A stretch of 40,971 nucleotides of DNA, from positions 1 through 40,971 of the forward strand of contig JANXVY010000035.1 of assembly GCA_025351425.1 (NCBI GenBank). Direction: 5' to 3'. How positions within the stretch are numbered: the first letter of the stretch is position 1; each line of letters opens with the position of its first letter. A program made the position numbers and the translations under genes. The stretch is from Hyphomicrobium sp. GTDB lineage: Bacteria > Pseudomonadota > Alphaproteobacteria > Rhizobiales > Hyphomicrobiaceae. The notes under the pieces are model-generated. The model was not told the origin of the DNA. It made no database searches and worked only from the letters and a program-made list of their open reading frames with translations. This document shows positions 16,396 through 24,765 of this stretch, piece by piece.

Positions 16396-17712
16396 ATGCC
16401 AAATACGCCCAACGAGCTGGACGCCTACTGGATGCCGTTCACGGCGAACCGGGCCTTCAAGGCACGCCCGCGCATGATCACCGGCGCGAGCGGCATGCAC
16501 CTCGATACCCCGGATGGCCGCCGCCTTCTGGACGCAACCTCGGGCCTCTACTGCGTGAACGCAGGTCATGGCCGCTTCGAGATCGTGCAGGCGATCCAAC
16601 GCCAGGCAGCGACCCTCGACTACGCGCCCGCGTTTCAATACGGCCACCCGGCGGCCTTCGAACTGGCCCAGCGCCTGGCGCTCTTGGCCCCCGGCGATCT
16701 CGACCACGTCCTGATGGCATCCTCCGGCTCGGAAGCGGTCGAAACCGCCCTCAAGGTCGCGCTCGCCTGCCACAAGGCCCGCGGCGAGGGCGGCCGTACG
16801 CGCCTCATCGGTCGCGAACGCGGCTACCACGGCGTTGGTTTCGGCGGCATTTCGGTGGGCGGCATGGTCGCCAACCGCCGCGCGTTTGGAACGATGCTGG
16901 CAGGCGTCGACCACCTGCCGACGACCTACAGCCGCGAGCACCAGGCCTTCTCCAAGGGTGAACCCGAATGGGGCGCTCACCTGGCCGACGACCTGACGCG
17001 CCTGATCGGGCTGCACGACGCCTCGACCATCGCCGCCGTCATCGTCGAGCCCGTCGCCGGCTCCACCGGCTGCTTGGCCCCGCCCAAGGGCTATCTCGAA
17101 CGCCTGCGCAAGCTCACGCAGGACGCCGGTATCCTACTCATCTTCGACGAAGTCATCACCGCTTTTGGGCGCTTGGGCCATGCGTTCGCCGCCGAGCGCT
17201 ACGGCGTCGTCCCGGATATGATCTGCTTTGCCAAGGGAGTCAGCAACGGCGCGGTACCGATGTCGGGCGTAATGGTGCGCACACCCATCCACGAGGCGCT
17301 GATGACCGGCCCGCAGCATATGGTGGAACTGTTCCACGGCCACACCTATTCTGGCCACCCTTTGAGTGTCGCCGCCAGCTTGGCCACCCTCGACGTGTAC
17401 CGCGACGACGGCTTATTCGAGCGCGCGCGCAGCCTCGAAGACCCGTTCGCCGGCATTATGATGAGCCTGAAGGACGCCCCCCACGTCGCAGATATCCGCA
17501 CAATCGGCCTGATGTGCGGCATCGACCTCACGCCCGATCCGCAAAAGCCTGGCGCGAAGGGCTACGCCATGATCGAGCACACCTTCCACCAGTCGGGCCT
17601 GTATGTGCGCGTCGCCGGCGATACGCTGGTCGTCGCCCCCTCGCTGATCGCGACCGAGACCGACCTCGCCCAGATCCGCGACAGGATAGCCCGTTCGCTC
17701 GCCGCCATCTGA
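16396..17712 (+). CDS. Class III PLP-dependent aminotransferase (omega-amino acid:pyruvate type)
   Basis: The 438-residue fold-type I aminotransferase carries MASSGSEAVETALK, the PLP Asp in LLIFDEVITAFGRLG (Asp 251) and the Schiff-base Lys in CFAKGVSNGAVPMSG (Lys 280). YWMPFTANRAFKARPRMI at the start and LYCVNAGHG are characteristic of beta-alanine/omega-amino acid:pyruvate transaminases. The exact amino donor cannot be fixed from sequence. The ATG at 16396 is chosen; the frame stays open upstream but overlaps the CPBP gene. Probably co-transcribed with that gene (17-nt gap). Confidence 0.88.
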   Translation: MPNTPNELDAYWMPFTANRAFKARPRMITGASGMHLDTPDGRRLLDATSGLYCVNAGHGRFEIVQAIQRQAATLDYAPAFQYGHPAAFELAQRLALLAPGDLDHVLMASSGSEAVETALKVALACHKARGEGGRTRLIGRERGYHGVGFGGISVGGMVANRRAFGTMLAGVDHLPTTYSREHQAFSKGEPEWGAHLADDLTRLIGLHDASTIAAVIVEPVAGSTGCLAPPKGYLERLRKLTQDAGILLIFDEVITAFGRLGHAFAAERYGVVPDMICFAKGVSNGAVPMSGVMVRTPIHEALMTGPQHMVELFHGHTYSGHPLSVAASLATLDVYRDDGLFERARSLEDPFAGIMMSLKDAPHVADIRTIGLMCGIDLTPDPQKPGAKGYAMIEHTFHQSGLYVRVAGDTLVVAPSLIATETDLAQIRDRIARSLAAI

Positions 17713-17820
17713 AGTTGTACTCTGTTGATTTCTGGTGAAAAACTCGGGGCTGCAGTTGCATCGGCGCAGCGACCGGCGTGACGTAGGGGCAACCTGAGTC
17801 GCACCGCGAGCCCCCAATCC

Positions 17821-19569
17821 ATGACGATTCACCTGACGCCCTTGCCGCATGACCCGCCACCCGGGAACCTATCTCAAGCTGGCACGCCCCAACGCGCAGC
17901 CCATCTGCTCATCATGGCCTCGATTGCCCTGGCGAGCGCAGCCCTGGCGCTGGCCCTGATCCAGAATGCGGACTTCGATCCTAAGCTCGCCGTAACGGCG
18001 AGCTTAGGTCTCTGCGTCTGGGCCGGACTGATGCACTGGATCGTAACGCGCGAGCGCCGCGAAATGCCAGTTGTGCAGGCCCCGGCGAGGAAGCGGCGCG
18101 GTCCCCGCCGCGAGCCGAGCCTCAAGATGGATGCGCAGCCCACCGAGGCGAAGGTCGAGCCGAGCGATCTGGCATTGGAGCTGATTGCCCGTGGCGAGCG
18201 CGGTGGCGCAATCGATTCCGGCCATTCCATCGGTCATGAGCAGACGAGAGCCGTTGCTCCCCACTCTGCAGCTGCACCCCTGCCGCCGCTCGAAGCTTGG
18301 TCGCGTGACGAAACGCATGACCACAATCGTGACCAGACGGCAGCCCCAGCAGCCCCAGTGCAGGCCGCACCTGTCGCGCCTCCCGCCTGGCCCGATCTCT
18401 CGCATATGCGCCCCGCGGCCGGTGTGGCCCCGCAGCCGGCGCCCGTGCCCTTGAACGCGGCAGGCGCCGAAACCGAGTTTGAGCGCGTCGAGCGGCTGGT
18501 GAAGCGTCTGGCCGATAACGTCAATCAGTTTGAAGCGCTCCAGACGGCCAAGGCCGCCGAAATCGCAACAGCGGGCCTTCCTGCCGCCGATCTCCATGGC
18601 GAAGCCGCAACCGATCCGGACAACGCACTCGCCGCCTCCATCAGTGCCTTGAAGCGGGCGAGCCACGTACCGCTGCCGCACGAGACGGCGGCGGACCGAA
18701 CAACGGCCCCCGTGCCCATCGCCAGCACGCCCACGGCCAGCCCGACCAAAGCACCCCTGTGGCAAAAGCCCGAGGCCCCCCGCTTCACCGATCCTGAAGC
18801 CGGCAGCCAGCGGGCCGAGATCCTTTCGGCATTGAACGAACAGCGGATCGACGTGTTCCTCCAGCCGATCCTCGATCTCGGCAACCAGAAGCCGGAGCAC
18901 TATGAAGTCTCGATCGCACTGCGCACGGCCAACGGCGCAGCAATAGATCTCGCGCAGGCTGCCTCCGATCTGAGTGGAACGGGCCTGCTGCCGCTGATCG
19001 ACCAAGTCCGCATCGCGCGCGCAAGCCAAATGGCGCGCCGCCTGGCCGAACGCGGCAAGTCCGGCGCGGTGTTCGCCGAAATAAACGGCGAAACGTTGTA
19101 CGACGGCGGCTTCCAGGACACCTTCGCGACCCCGGACCGCCCCGTCGGCGCGTTTCCGGGCCAGCTGGTGCTGACCCTGCCGCAAGCACACGTGCTGACG
19201 TTCACATCCGCCGATTGGCAAACCTTGGCGCGCCTGCACGCGGCAGGCTTCGGCTTTGCCCTGTCGGATGTGACGACGCTCGACATGGACTTCGCGAGCC
19301 TCACCGGCGCGGGCTTCGTGTTCGCCCGGCTCGACGCGGAAGCCTTCCTCATCGGCCTGCCGACGGCGGATGGCGCGGTTCCGCCCGCCGACATCTGCCG
19401 CCATCTGGCAGCCTGCGGGCTGACGCTGATTGTCGGCGGTATCGTCGAGGAGCACCAGCTTGCCCGCATCTTCGGGTTCGGCGTGCTGTTCGGTCAGGGC
19501 CAGCTGTTCGGCGCTGCCCGCGCGGTCAAGCAGGGATCTGCCCAGGCTCAATCGGTCGCCGCTGCGTGA
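17821..19569 (+). CDS. Membrane-anchored EAL-domain protein, probably catalytically inactive
   Basis: 582 residues. Two hydrophobic segments near the N-terminus (about 26-46 and 58-75) are followed by a long Pro/Ala-rich region and an EAL-type domain at about 335-570. Catalytic positions are eroded: EAL reads EVS, the usual LELTE reads LTLPQ, DDFGTG reads SDVTTL, and the VKID Lys is replaced in FARLD. The QG.LF end motif survives as GQGQLFGAA. Phosphodiesterase activity on cyclic-di-GMP is therefore unlikely; a binding or scaffolding role is possible. It overlaps the HAD gene by 4 nt (GTGA), so the two are coupled. Confidence 0.8.
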   Translation: MTIHLTPLPHDPPPGNLSQAGTPQRAAHLLIMASIALASAALALALIQNADFDPKLAVTASLGLCVWAGLMHWIVTRERREMPVVQAPARKRRGPRREPSLKMDAQPTEAKVEPSDLALELIARGERGGAIDSGHSIGHEQTRAVAPHSAAAPLPPLEAWSRDETHDHNRDQTAAPAAPVQAAPVAPPAWPDLSHMRPAAGVAPQPAPVPLNAAGAETEFERVERLVKRLADNVNQFEALQTAKAAEIATAGLPAADLHGEAATDPDNALAASISALKRASHVPLPHETAADRTTAPVPIASTPTASPTKAPLWQKPEAPRFTDPEAGSQRAEILSALNEQRIDVFLQPILDLGNQKPEHYEVSIALRTANGAAIDLAQAASDLSGTGLLPLIDQVRIARASQMARRLAERGKSGAVFAEINGETLYDGGFQDTFATPDRPVGAFPGQLVLTLPQAHVLTFTSADWQTLARLHAAGFGFALSDVTTLDMDFASLTGAGFVFARLDAEAFLIGLPTADGAVPPADICRHLAACGLTLIVGGIVEEHQLARIFGFGVLFGQGQLFGAARAVKQGSAQAQSVAAA

Positions 19570-20411
19570 TCCTGATTTTAGGATCGATTGCACCGTTGGC
19601 GGCAACCACGAAAGCGTGGTTCGTCGATATTTGGGGCGTCATGCACAATGGCGTCACCCCGTTCACAGGCGCGGTTGCCGCCTGCGAGCGCTTCCGCCAA
19701 GGCGGCGGCATCGTGGTGCTGGTCTCGAACGCCCCGCGGCCCCACGGCTCGGTCGAGGCCCAACTCGACCGGATCGGCGTCGCCCGCGCCGCCTATGACG
19801 CGATTCTATCGTCGGGCGACACCTCCCGCGGCCTGATTGCAGCCCTCGGCGGCGAGCCGCTCTATCATCTGGGCCCCGAGCGCGACCTAGCGCTATTCGA
19901 GGGCTTGACCGTGACGCTCGCCGCCCCGGACGCGGCCGAAGCCATCGTGTGCACCGGCTTGTTCGACGACGAAACGGATACCGCGGAAACCTATGCTACT
20001 CTGCTGGAGGCCTGCGCCAAACGCGGTCTCCCGATGATCTGCGCCAACCCCGATCTCCACGTGGAGCGCGGCGGCAGAATCATCCCGTGCGCTGGCGCAG
20101 TTGCAGCCAAGTACGAACAACTGGGCGGGAACGTTTCCTACGCCGGCAAGCCGCATCTGCCGATCTATGACGCAGCCTTCGCACTCACAGACAAACTCGC
20201 CGGCCGCCCGATCCCCCGCCAAGCTATCCTTGCGATCGGCGATGGCATCCGCACCGACATTGCAGGCGCGGCCCGCGCTCAAGTCCGCTCGGTCTATATC
20301 GCAAGCGGCGTGCACCTGAAGGCGCAGCTCACACGCGAAGCCCTCGAAGGCCTGTTCCCCGACCCATCCGTCCGCCCCGTCGCCGCCATGAGCGCCCTCG
20401 TGTGGGAATAG
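19566..20411 (+). CDS. HAD-superfamily class IIA protein (TIGR01459-like)
   Basis: 281 residues from the GTG at 19566, which overlaps the stop of the EAL gene. It shows the nucleophile region WFVDIWGVMHNG (Asp 21), the second motif VVLVSNAPRP, Lys in SYAGKPHLPIYD and motif IV in AILAIGDGIRTDIAGA. The residue two after the nucleophile is Trp rather than the usual Asp, which is characteristic of this HAD subfamily as I recall it and questions classical phosphatase chemistry. The substrate is unknown. The neighbouring DUF1045 gene starts 7 nt downstream. Confidence 0.82.
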   Translation: MILILGSIAPLAATTKAWFVDIWGVMHNGVTPFTGAVAACERFRQGGGIVVLVSNAPRPHGSVEAQLDRIGVARAAYDAILSSGDTSRGLIAALGGEPLYHLGPERDLALFEGLTVTLAAPDAAEAIVCTGLFDDETDTAETYATLLEACAKRGLPMICANPDLHVERGGRIIPCAGAVAAKYEQLGGNVSYAGKPHLPIYDAAFALTDKLAGRPIPRQAILAIGDGIRTDIAGAARAQVRSVYIASGVHLKAQLTREALEGLFPDPSVRPVAAMSALVWE

Positions 20412-20418
20412 GCCAGAC

Positions 20419-21114
20419 ATGAGCCAGCCCCGCTATGCGATCTATTTCACGCCGCCCCAATCCAGCGATCTGTGGCGCTTCGGCTGCGCAGCGCTCGGAT
20501 ATGACCCCCACCACGGCGAGCTCTCGGACGCCGAACGCGGACCTTTCGCGGACTTTCTCCCACGCGCATTTGTCGCTGAACCAAGCCGCTACGGCTTTCA
20601 CGCGACACTGCGCGCGCCCTTCGAGCTGGCGCCGTCGACCTCCCGCGACGGCTTGCTTGCCGCAGCCCAAGCGTTCGCCGCGCAGCGCCGGCCCATCGAC
20701 GTCGGCCACCTCAAGCTGACCGTAATGGGAACATTTGTAGCGCTCGTCCCCGTTGTGCAAACGGTGCAGCTCTCGACATTCGCGGGCGACTGCGTGGCGT
20801 TTTTCGAACCCCACCGCCGCCTGCTCGCCGCAGCCGACCGGGCGCGCCGGATGAAGGCCGCGTTGACGCAGCCGCAAATCGCCCTGCTCGACCGCTGGGG
20901 CTACCCTTATGTTTTCGACCAGTTCAAATTCCATATGTCGCTGACGGGCAGGCTGGACCCCGCCCATTTGCAGACGGCGCTCGCAACCTTGCAAGCCCAC
21001 TGCGCACCCCTCGCTCAGCCCGTAACCATCGATGCCATCAGCGTGCTGGAACAGCCCGAACGCAGCCAGCCTTTTCGCATCATCGCGCGCGAGCTACTGA
21101 ATACTTTTCTATGA
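20419..21114 (+). CDS. DUF1045 family protein, phosphonate-locus-associated 2H phosphoesterase-like
   Basis: 231 residues. Two H-x-[TS] motifs, FHATLRAPFEL (about residue 55) and FHMSLTG (about 173), place it in the 2H phosphoesterase/RNA-ligase-like superfamily. DUF1045 proteins are regularly encoded in C-P lyase operons (TIGR03223 as I recall it), which fits the phn genes here. The reaction is not known to me; hydrolysis of cyclic ribose phosphates formed by C-P lyase is a reasonable guess. It forms the left end of the phn locus, close behind the HAD gene, and overlaps the convergent transferase gene by 35 nt. Confidence 0.8.
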   Translation: MSQPRYAIYFTPPQSSDLWRFGCAALGYDPHHGELSDAERGPFADFLPRAFVAEPSRYGFHATLRAPFELAPSTSRDGLLAAAQAFAAQRRPIDVGHLKLTVMGTFVALVPVVQTVQLSTFAGDCVAFFEPHRRLLAAADRARRMKAALTQPQIALLDRWGYPYVFDQFKFHMSLTGRLDPAHLQTALATLQAHCAPLAQPVTIDAISVLEQPERSQPFRIIARELLNTFL

Positions 21115-21706
21115 ACGCATCAACCGGCAGCGCGCGGAAATCCGGCAGCGCCGCTTGCAAGGCTTCGTGCTCCCAGTCCCACCAGGCGAGCGCTTCCAGC
21201 CGCCGCGCGATAGCCGCAGGAAACCGCTCGCGAATGGGAACCGCCGGCACACCCGCCACGATCGAGTATGGCCTTGCATCCTTTGTAACCACCGCGCCCG
21301 CACCGACAACCGCGCCATTGCCGATGGCGACGCCCGGCATGATGATGGCCCCGTGGCCGACCCAGACATCGTGCCCGATGACGACCGCACGCGCACGCCG
21401 CCAGTCAAAAATCGCCGCATCGTCGTCCGCCCCATCGAAATAGGCGCTTGAGCGGTAGGTGAAATGGCTTTGCGATGCGCGCCACATTGGATGATTGCCG
21501 GAATTGATCCGCACGTGCGCCGCAATCGAGCAGAATTTGCCGATGGTGGTGGAGTTCACCTCACCGTCGTTCACGATGTAGCTGTAGTCGCCGAGCGTGC
21601 TCTTCGCAAACGAGGTCCGCGCGCCGATCCCGGTGTCGCGCCCGAGCGTGCTGTCCCCCACCAGCGCGGTTGGATCGATCATGGGGGTGGCGGACAGCTT
21701 TTTCAC
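21080..21706 (-). CDS. Hexapeptide-repeat transferase of phosphonate loci (TIGR03308-like)
   Basis: About 208 residues with left-handed beta-helix repeats (VVIGHDVWVGHGAIIMPGVAIGNGAVVGAGAVVTKDA). Other signatures are GKFCSIAAHVRINSGNHPMWRASQSHFTYR and SIVAGVPAVPIRERF. This is the acetyltransferase-like family found in phn clusters; the acceptor is unknown. GTG 21706 gives the family-like start VKKLSATPMIDPTA; GTG 21715 and ATG 21682 are alternatives. It follows phnE directly. If phnE translation stops at its internal TAG, expression here may suffer from polarity. Confidence 0.8.
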   Translation of the reverse strand: MKKLSATPMIDPTALVGDSTLGRDTGIGARTSFAKSTLGDYSYIVNDGEVNSTTIGKFCSIAAHVRINSGNHPMWRASQSHFTYRSSAYFDGADDDAAIFDWRRARAVVIGHDVWVGHGAIIMPGVAIGNGAVVGAGAVVTKDARPYSIVAGVPAVPIRERFPAAIARRLEALAWWDWEHEALQAALPDFRALPVDAFIEKYSVARAR

Positions 21707-21715
21707 GTAACGCAC

Positions 21716-22516
21716 TCACACCAGCAGATTGCGCAGGCGCGCGCTGATCATGTCGATCACGATGACCGTTGCGATCATGATCAGCACGCATGCGGCTATC
21801 TCGCCGTACTGAAAACTCTGGATGCTCTGATACAGGGTCTGCCCGATCCCGCAGGCCCCGATGATGCCGAGCACGGTCGCACTGCGCACGTTGGTCTCGA
21901 ACCGGTAGAGCGCATACGAACTCCACAACGGAATGACCTGCGGCACGATGCCGAACACGACCTCCTGCAGCGCCGAAGCCCCCGTCGCGCGGATGCCCTC
22001 CACGGGCCGTGGATCGATGGCTTCGACCGCTTCCGAAAACAGCTTGGCGATGACGCCGGTATTGTGGACGAACAGCGCCATGACGCCGGCGAACGGCCCC
22101 AGACCCACGGCGACGACGAACATCAAAGCCAGCACGATTTCGTTGACGGCGCGCACGACATCCATCAAGCGCCGGACCGGCCAGACGATCCAGGCCGGCG
22201 CAACGTTGGCCGACGACAGAATGCCCAACGGCACGCCGAACACGACGGCCAGCGCCGTGCCCCAGATGGCGATCTGCACGGTCAGCATCATGTCGCTGAC
22301 GTTGGAGCGCTAATCGTGGAAATTCGGATTGAGGAACGCCGACGCAAAGGTGCCCATGTTGCGCCCGTCCGTCCACAGCGACTTGGCCTTGAACACTTCG
22401 ACGGGATTCCAGCTCCAGGCGAGCAGCCCCGCGATCAGGGCTGCAACAAGCCAAGGCTTGACGCGCTCGGAGAGCGGCGCAACCGGAACGGCGATCGGCA
22501 TCGATGGCGCAGACAT
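21716..22516 (-). pseudogene. phnE: Phosphonate ABC transporter permease PhnE, interrupted by an in-frame TAG
   Basis: From ATG 22516 (GGAG 9 nt upstream) the frame runs 68 codons, including a membrane segment near residues 20-36, and ends at TAG (22312-22310) after NPNFHD. The same frame then continues with [31 protein letters not shown] and the permease core to a TGA at 21716, giving about 266 codons, normal for PhnE. The EAA-like loop region ([22 protein letters not shown]) is intact. So one nonsense codon, possibly a former Trp TGG, splits an otherwise sound gene. Without readthrough, the distal part from ATG 22291 would lack the first membrane segment. Confidence 0.85.
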
Positions 22517-22619
22517 GGAAAGACGCTCCTGCCCGAGATACGCGAAAGCGCCGGGCTTCGTTGGCCCGGCGCCCGCAGTTGATGTGGCAGTCACATGGGC
22601 GAGCCGCCGCGCGGCAAGC

Positions 22620-23756
22620 TTAGTACGTCATCTGCGCAAGGCCGCCGCTGAACTCGGCGATCTGCTTTTTGATCTCGGCGGCGTCCTTGACCGGATCGAG
22701 CTTGATGAACGCCAGATACTTGGCAACCACCGTGTCGTTCTCGAGCTTGGCTTCCAGTACGGCGTACTTGGCGATATCGGCTTCGAGCGGCGCGATTTGC
22801 GCCTTCTTTTCATCCGCCGAAAGCTTCTCGTCCGCCTGGATCTTGAAGACCTTCTTGGACGCTTCAAGCTTGCGGATCGGCACGAGCTTGTGGTTCGACG
22901 ACGGCTTCATCGGCGACCAGATCAGGTTGGCGAGGATGGTCTTGGCCGCGGCGATTTCTTCCGCCGTGCCGGTCCGGCCATAGCTCAAGATGAAGTCGTA
23001 GATCTTGGCCTTGACGCCTGCGTCCAGGTCCTTGCGCCATACGATCGGATCGAGCGGGATCATCGGCGAGGTCCAGATGATCCGGATCTTCTTGTATGCG
23101 TCCGGCGCGCTCTTGGCGAGCCGCTCGAGGTCTTCGCTGTTATTGGTCGCGACATCGACCTGGTTGTTGGCGACCGACATGGCGTTCGCCTGATGGCTGG
23201 CATTGCGCACGGTCTTGAAGCACGCCTTGGGATCGATGCCCTTGGCGGCGAAGATGTACGTCGTGGGCACGAGGAAGCCCGACGTCGAGTTCGGATCGCC
23301 AATGCCGAAATCCAGCGACTTGTCGCACTTCAGGACGTCGTCGAGGGCCTTGAATGGCTTGTCGGTGTTGGTGATGAGGTGCGAGGTGTAGCCAAGGTTA
23401 CCTTCCTTGCCGATCACCTGGGCGAATATTTCGCCCTCGGCCCGGTCGACCGCTTCCATGGCGGACGTGTTGCCATACCAAGCGACCTGCACCTTGTTAA
23501 AGCGCATGGCTTCGATGACACCGGCATAGTCGGTGGCGTAGAACGCATTGACCTTGAGGCCGGTCGCCTTGGTCATCGCCGCAAGGAAGGGCTCCCAGTT
23601 GACCTTCTGGTTGGTCGAGGCTTCCGTCGAGATGATGCCGAAGTTGATTTCGTTGGGCTGGGAGGCGGGCTTGGCCGCTTCCTGCGCGGCAGCGCTTAGA
23701 CCGGTCAGCAGCAGTGCGGCGGCACGACCGCGTGCTGTAAGGTGAACGAGCTTCAT
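22620..23756 (-). CDS. phnD: Phosphonate ABC transporter substrate-binding protein
   Basis: Periplasmic phosphonate-binding protein of the PhnCDE importer. An N-terminal signal peptide (MKLVHLTARGRAAALLLTGLSAAAQ) precedes a typical PhnD body: INFGIISTEASTNQ, WEPFLAAMTKATGLKVNAFYATDYAGVIEAM, VQVAWYGNTSAMEAV, DPNSTSGFLVPTTYIFA and the late PMIPLDPIVWR. Length is 378 residues. ATG 23756 has AGGAG 9-10 nt upstream; a GTG two codons earlier is less likely. The gene looks intact, between phnC and the interrupted phnE. Confidence 0.93.
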   Translation of the reverse strand: MKLVHLTARGRAAALLLTGLSAAAQEAAKPASQPNEINFGIISTEASTNQKVNWEPFLAAMTKATGLKVNAFYATDYAGVIEAMRFNKVQVAWYGNTSAMEAVDRAEGEIFAQVIGKEGNLGYTSHLITNTDKPFKALDDVLKCDKSLDFGIGDPNSTSGFLVPTTYIFAAKGIDPKACFKTVRNASHQANAMSVANNQVDVATNNSEDLERLAKSAPDAYKKIRIIWTSPMIPLDPIVWRKDLDAGVKAKIYDFILSYGRTGTAEEIAAAKTILANLIWSPMKPSSNHKLVPIRKLEASKKVFKIQADEKLSADEKKAQIAPLEADIAKYAVLEAKLENDTVVAKYLAFIKLDPVKDAAEIKKQIAEFSGGLAQMTY

Positions 23757-23801
23757 GGACACAACTCCTGTGTGGCTTGAGGGTTAGCGGCGGTGACCTC
23801 G

Positions 23802-24737
23802 TCAGGCGGGAACCGGAAGCAGCCCGTCGAGGGAAGGCGGTTGCGCCCACGGCGCGGCAGCCGGGGTTGGCGGAGACGGCGACGGAGACGGAGAAATCGC
23901 GTCCGCTGGCGCGCTGGAATCCGCGAGCCCCGGCAAGAACAGCGCCTCGCTCTCTGCCCCGTAAAGTTCGGCGAGGAAGGCTGGCGTCAACGCGGCGCTC
24001 GGCCCGTCGTAGACGACGCGGCCGGCCCTGAGCGCGATCGTGCGCGCGCAATAGCGCAGCGCGTATTCGACCTGATGCAGCGAAACCAGCACAGTGATAC
24101 GCTCGGTCCGGTTCAAGTCTGCCAGGATATCCATCACGCAGCGGGCGGAACTCGGATCGAGCGACGCGATCGGCTCATCCGCAATGATGACGTCGGCGCC
24201 CTGCGTCAGCGCACGCGCGATCGCAGCCCGCTGCTGCTGACCACCCGAGAGCGCAGAGCCCCGCTTCAGCGCCTGCTCGGCGATGCCCACCCGGGTCAGC
24301 GCCGCCATGGCGCGCTGGCGCTCGACGTGCGCAAACAGCCCCAACGTTCCCCGCCAGCGGGGCACGCGTCCGAGCGACCCGGTGAGCACGTTGGTCAGCA
24401 CCGAAAGCCGTGGCACCAGATTGAACTGCTGAAACACGACGCCCACGCGCGAGCGCAGATTTTTCGCCGAACCGCCGATCCGGCCATCGCGCTGCATGGT
24501 CTCGCCCAGGATCTCGATGCTTCCTTCCACGGGCTCGCCGTACCCGGGGCGTAAGGCCGCGTCGATCTGCACGAGGCCGGCGATGGCCCGCATGAGCGTC
24601 GATTTGCCGGAGCCAGAGGCGCCGATCAGGGCAACCATTTCCCCGCGCTCGATACCGAACGAAACGTCCGCCAGGGCCGCCCGCGAGCCGCCGAAGGTCT
24701 TGGCAACGTGTGAAACTTTGATCGCTGCCGCGCGCAA
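23802..24737 (-). CDS. phnC: Phosphonate ABC transporter ATP-binding protein
   Basis: ATPase of the phosphonate importer. Walker [11 protein letters not shown]-loop [14 protein letters not shown], signature LSGGQQQR, Walker B VIIADEP and H-loop SLHQ are all present. The proposed start is the TTG at 24737 with GGGAG 7-8 nt upstream, giving [17 protein letters not shown] and 311 residues. The frame stays open to 24827, but that extra stretch is antisense to the phnI remnant and is not family sequence. The C-terminal tail is a Ser/Pro-rich extension ([11 protein letters not shown]). The gene start lies about 20-30 bp from where phnI homology begins on the other strand. Confidence 0.88.
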   Translation of the reverse strand: MRAAAIKVSHVAKTFGGSRAALADVSFGIERGEMVALIGASGSGKSTLMRAIAGLVQIDAALRPGYGEPVEGSIEILGETMQRDGRIGGSAKNLRSRVGVVFQQFNLVPRLSVLTNVLTGSLGRVPRWRGTLGLFAHVERQRAMAALTRVGIAEQALKRGSALSGGQQQRAAIARALTQGADVIIADEPIASLDPSSARCVMDILADLNRTERITVLVSLHQVEYALRYCARTIALRAGRVVYDGPSAALTPAFLAELYGAESEALFLPGLADSSAPADAISPSPSPSPPTPAAAPWAQPPSLDGLLPVPA

Positions 24738-24765
24738 ACCAAATCTCCCGATCTTGCCCGACAGC

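Noticed and set aside
18004-19605. Minus-strand open frame of 533 codons
   Set aside because: Antisense to the EAL-domain gene; Arg/Gly-rich, no recognisable domain, no ribosome site.
21464-22582. Plus-strand open frame of 372 codons over phnE
   Set aside because: His/Arg/Asp-rich shadow. Its openness does not rescue phnE; the permease sequence is on the minus strand with a TAG.
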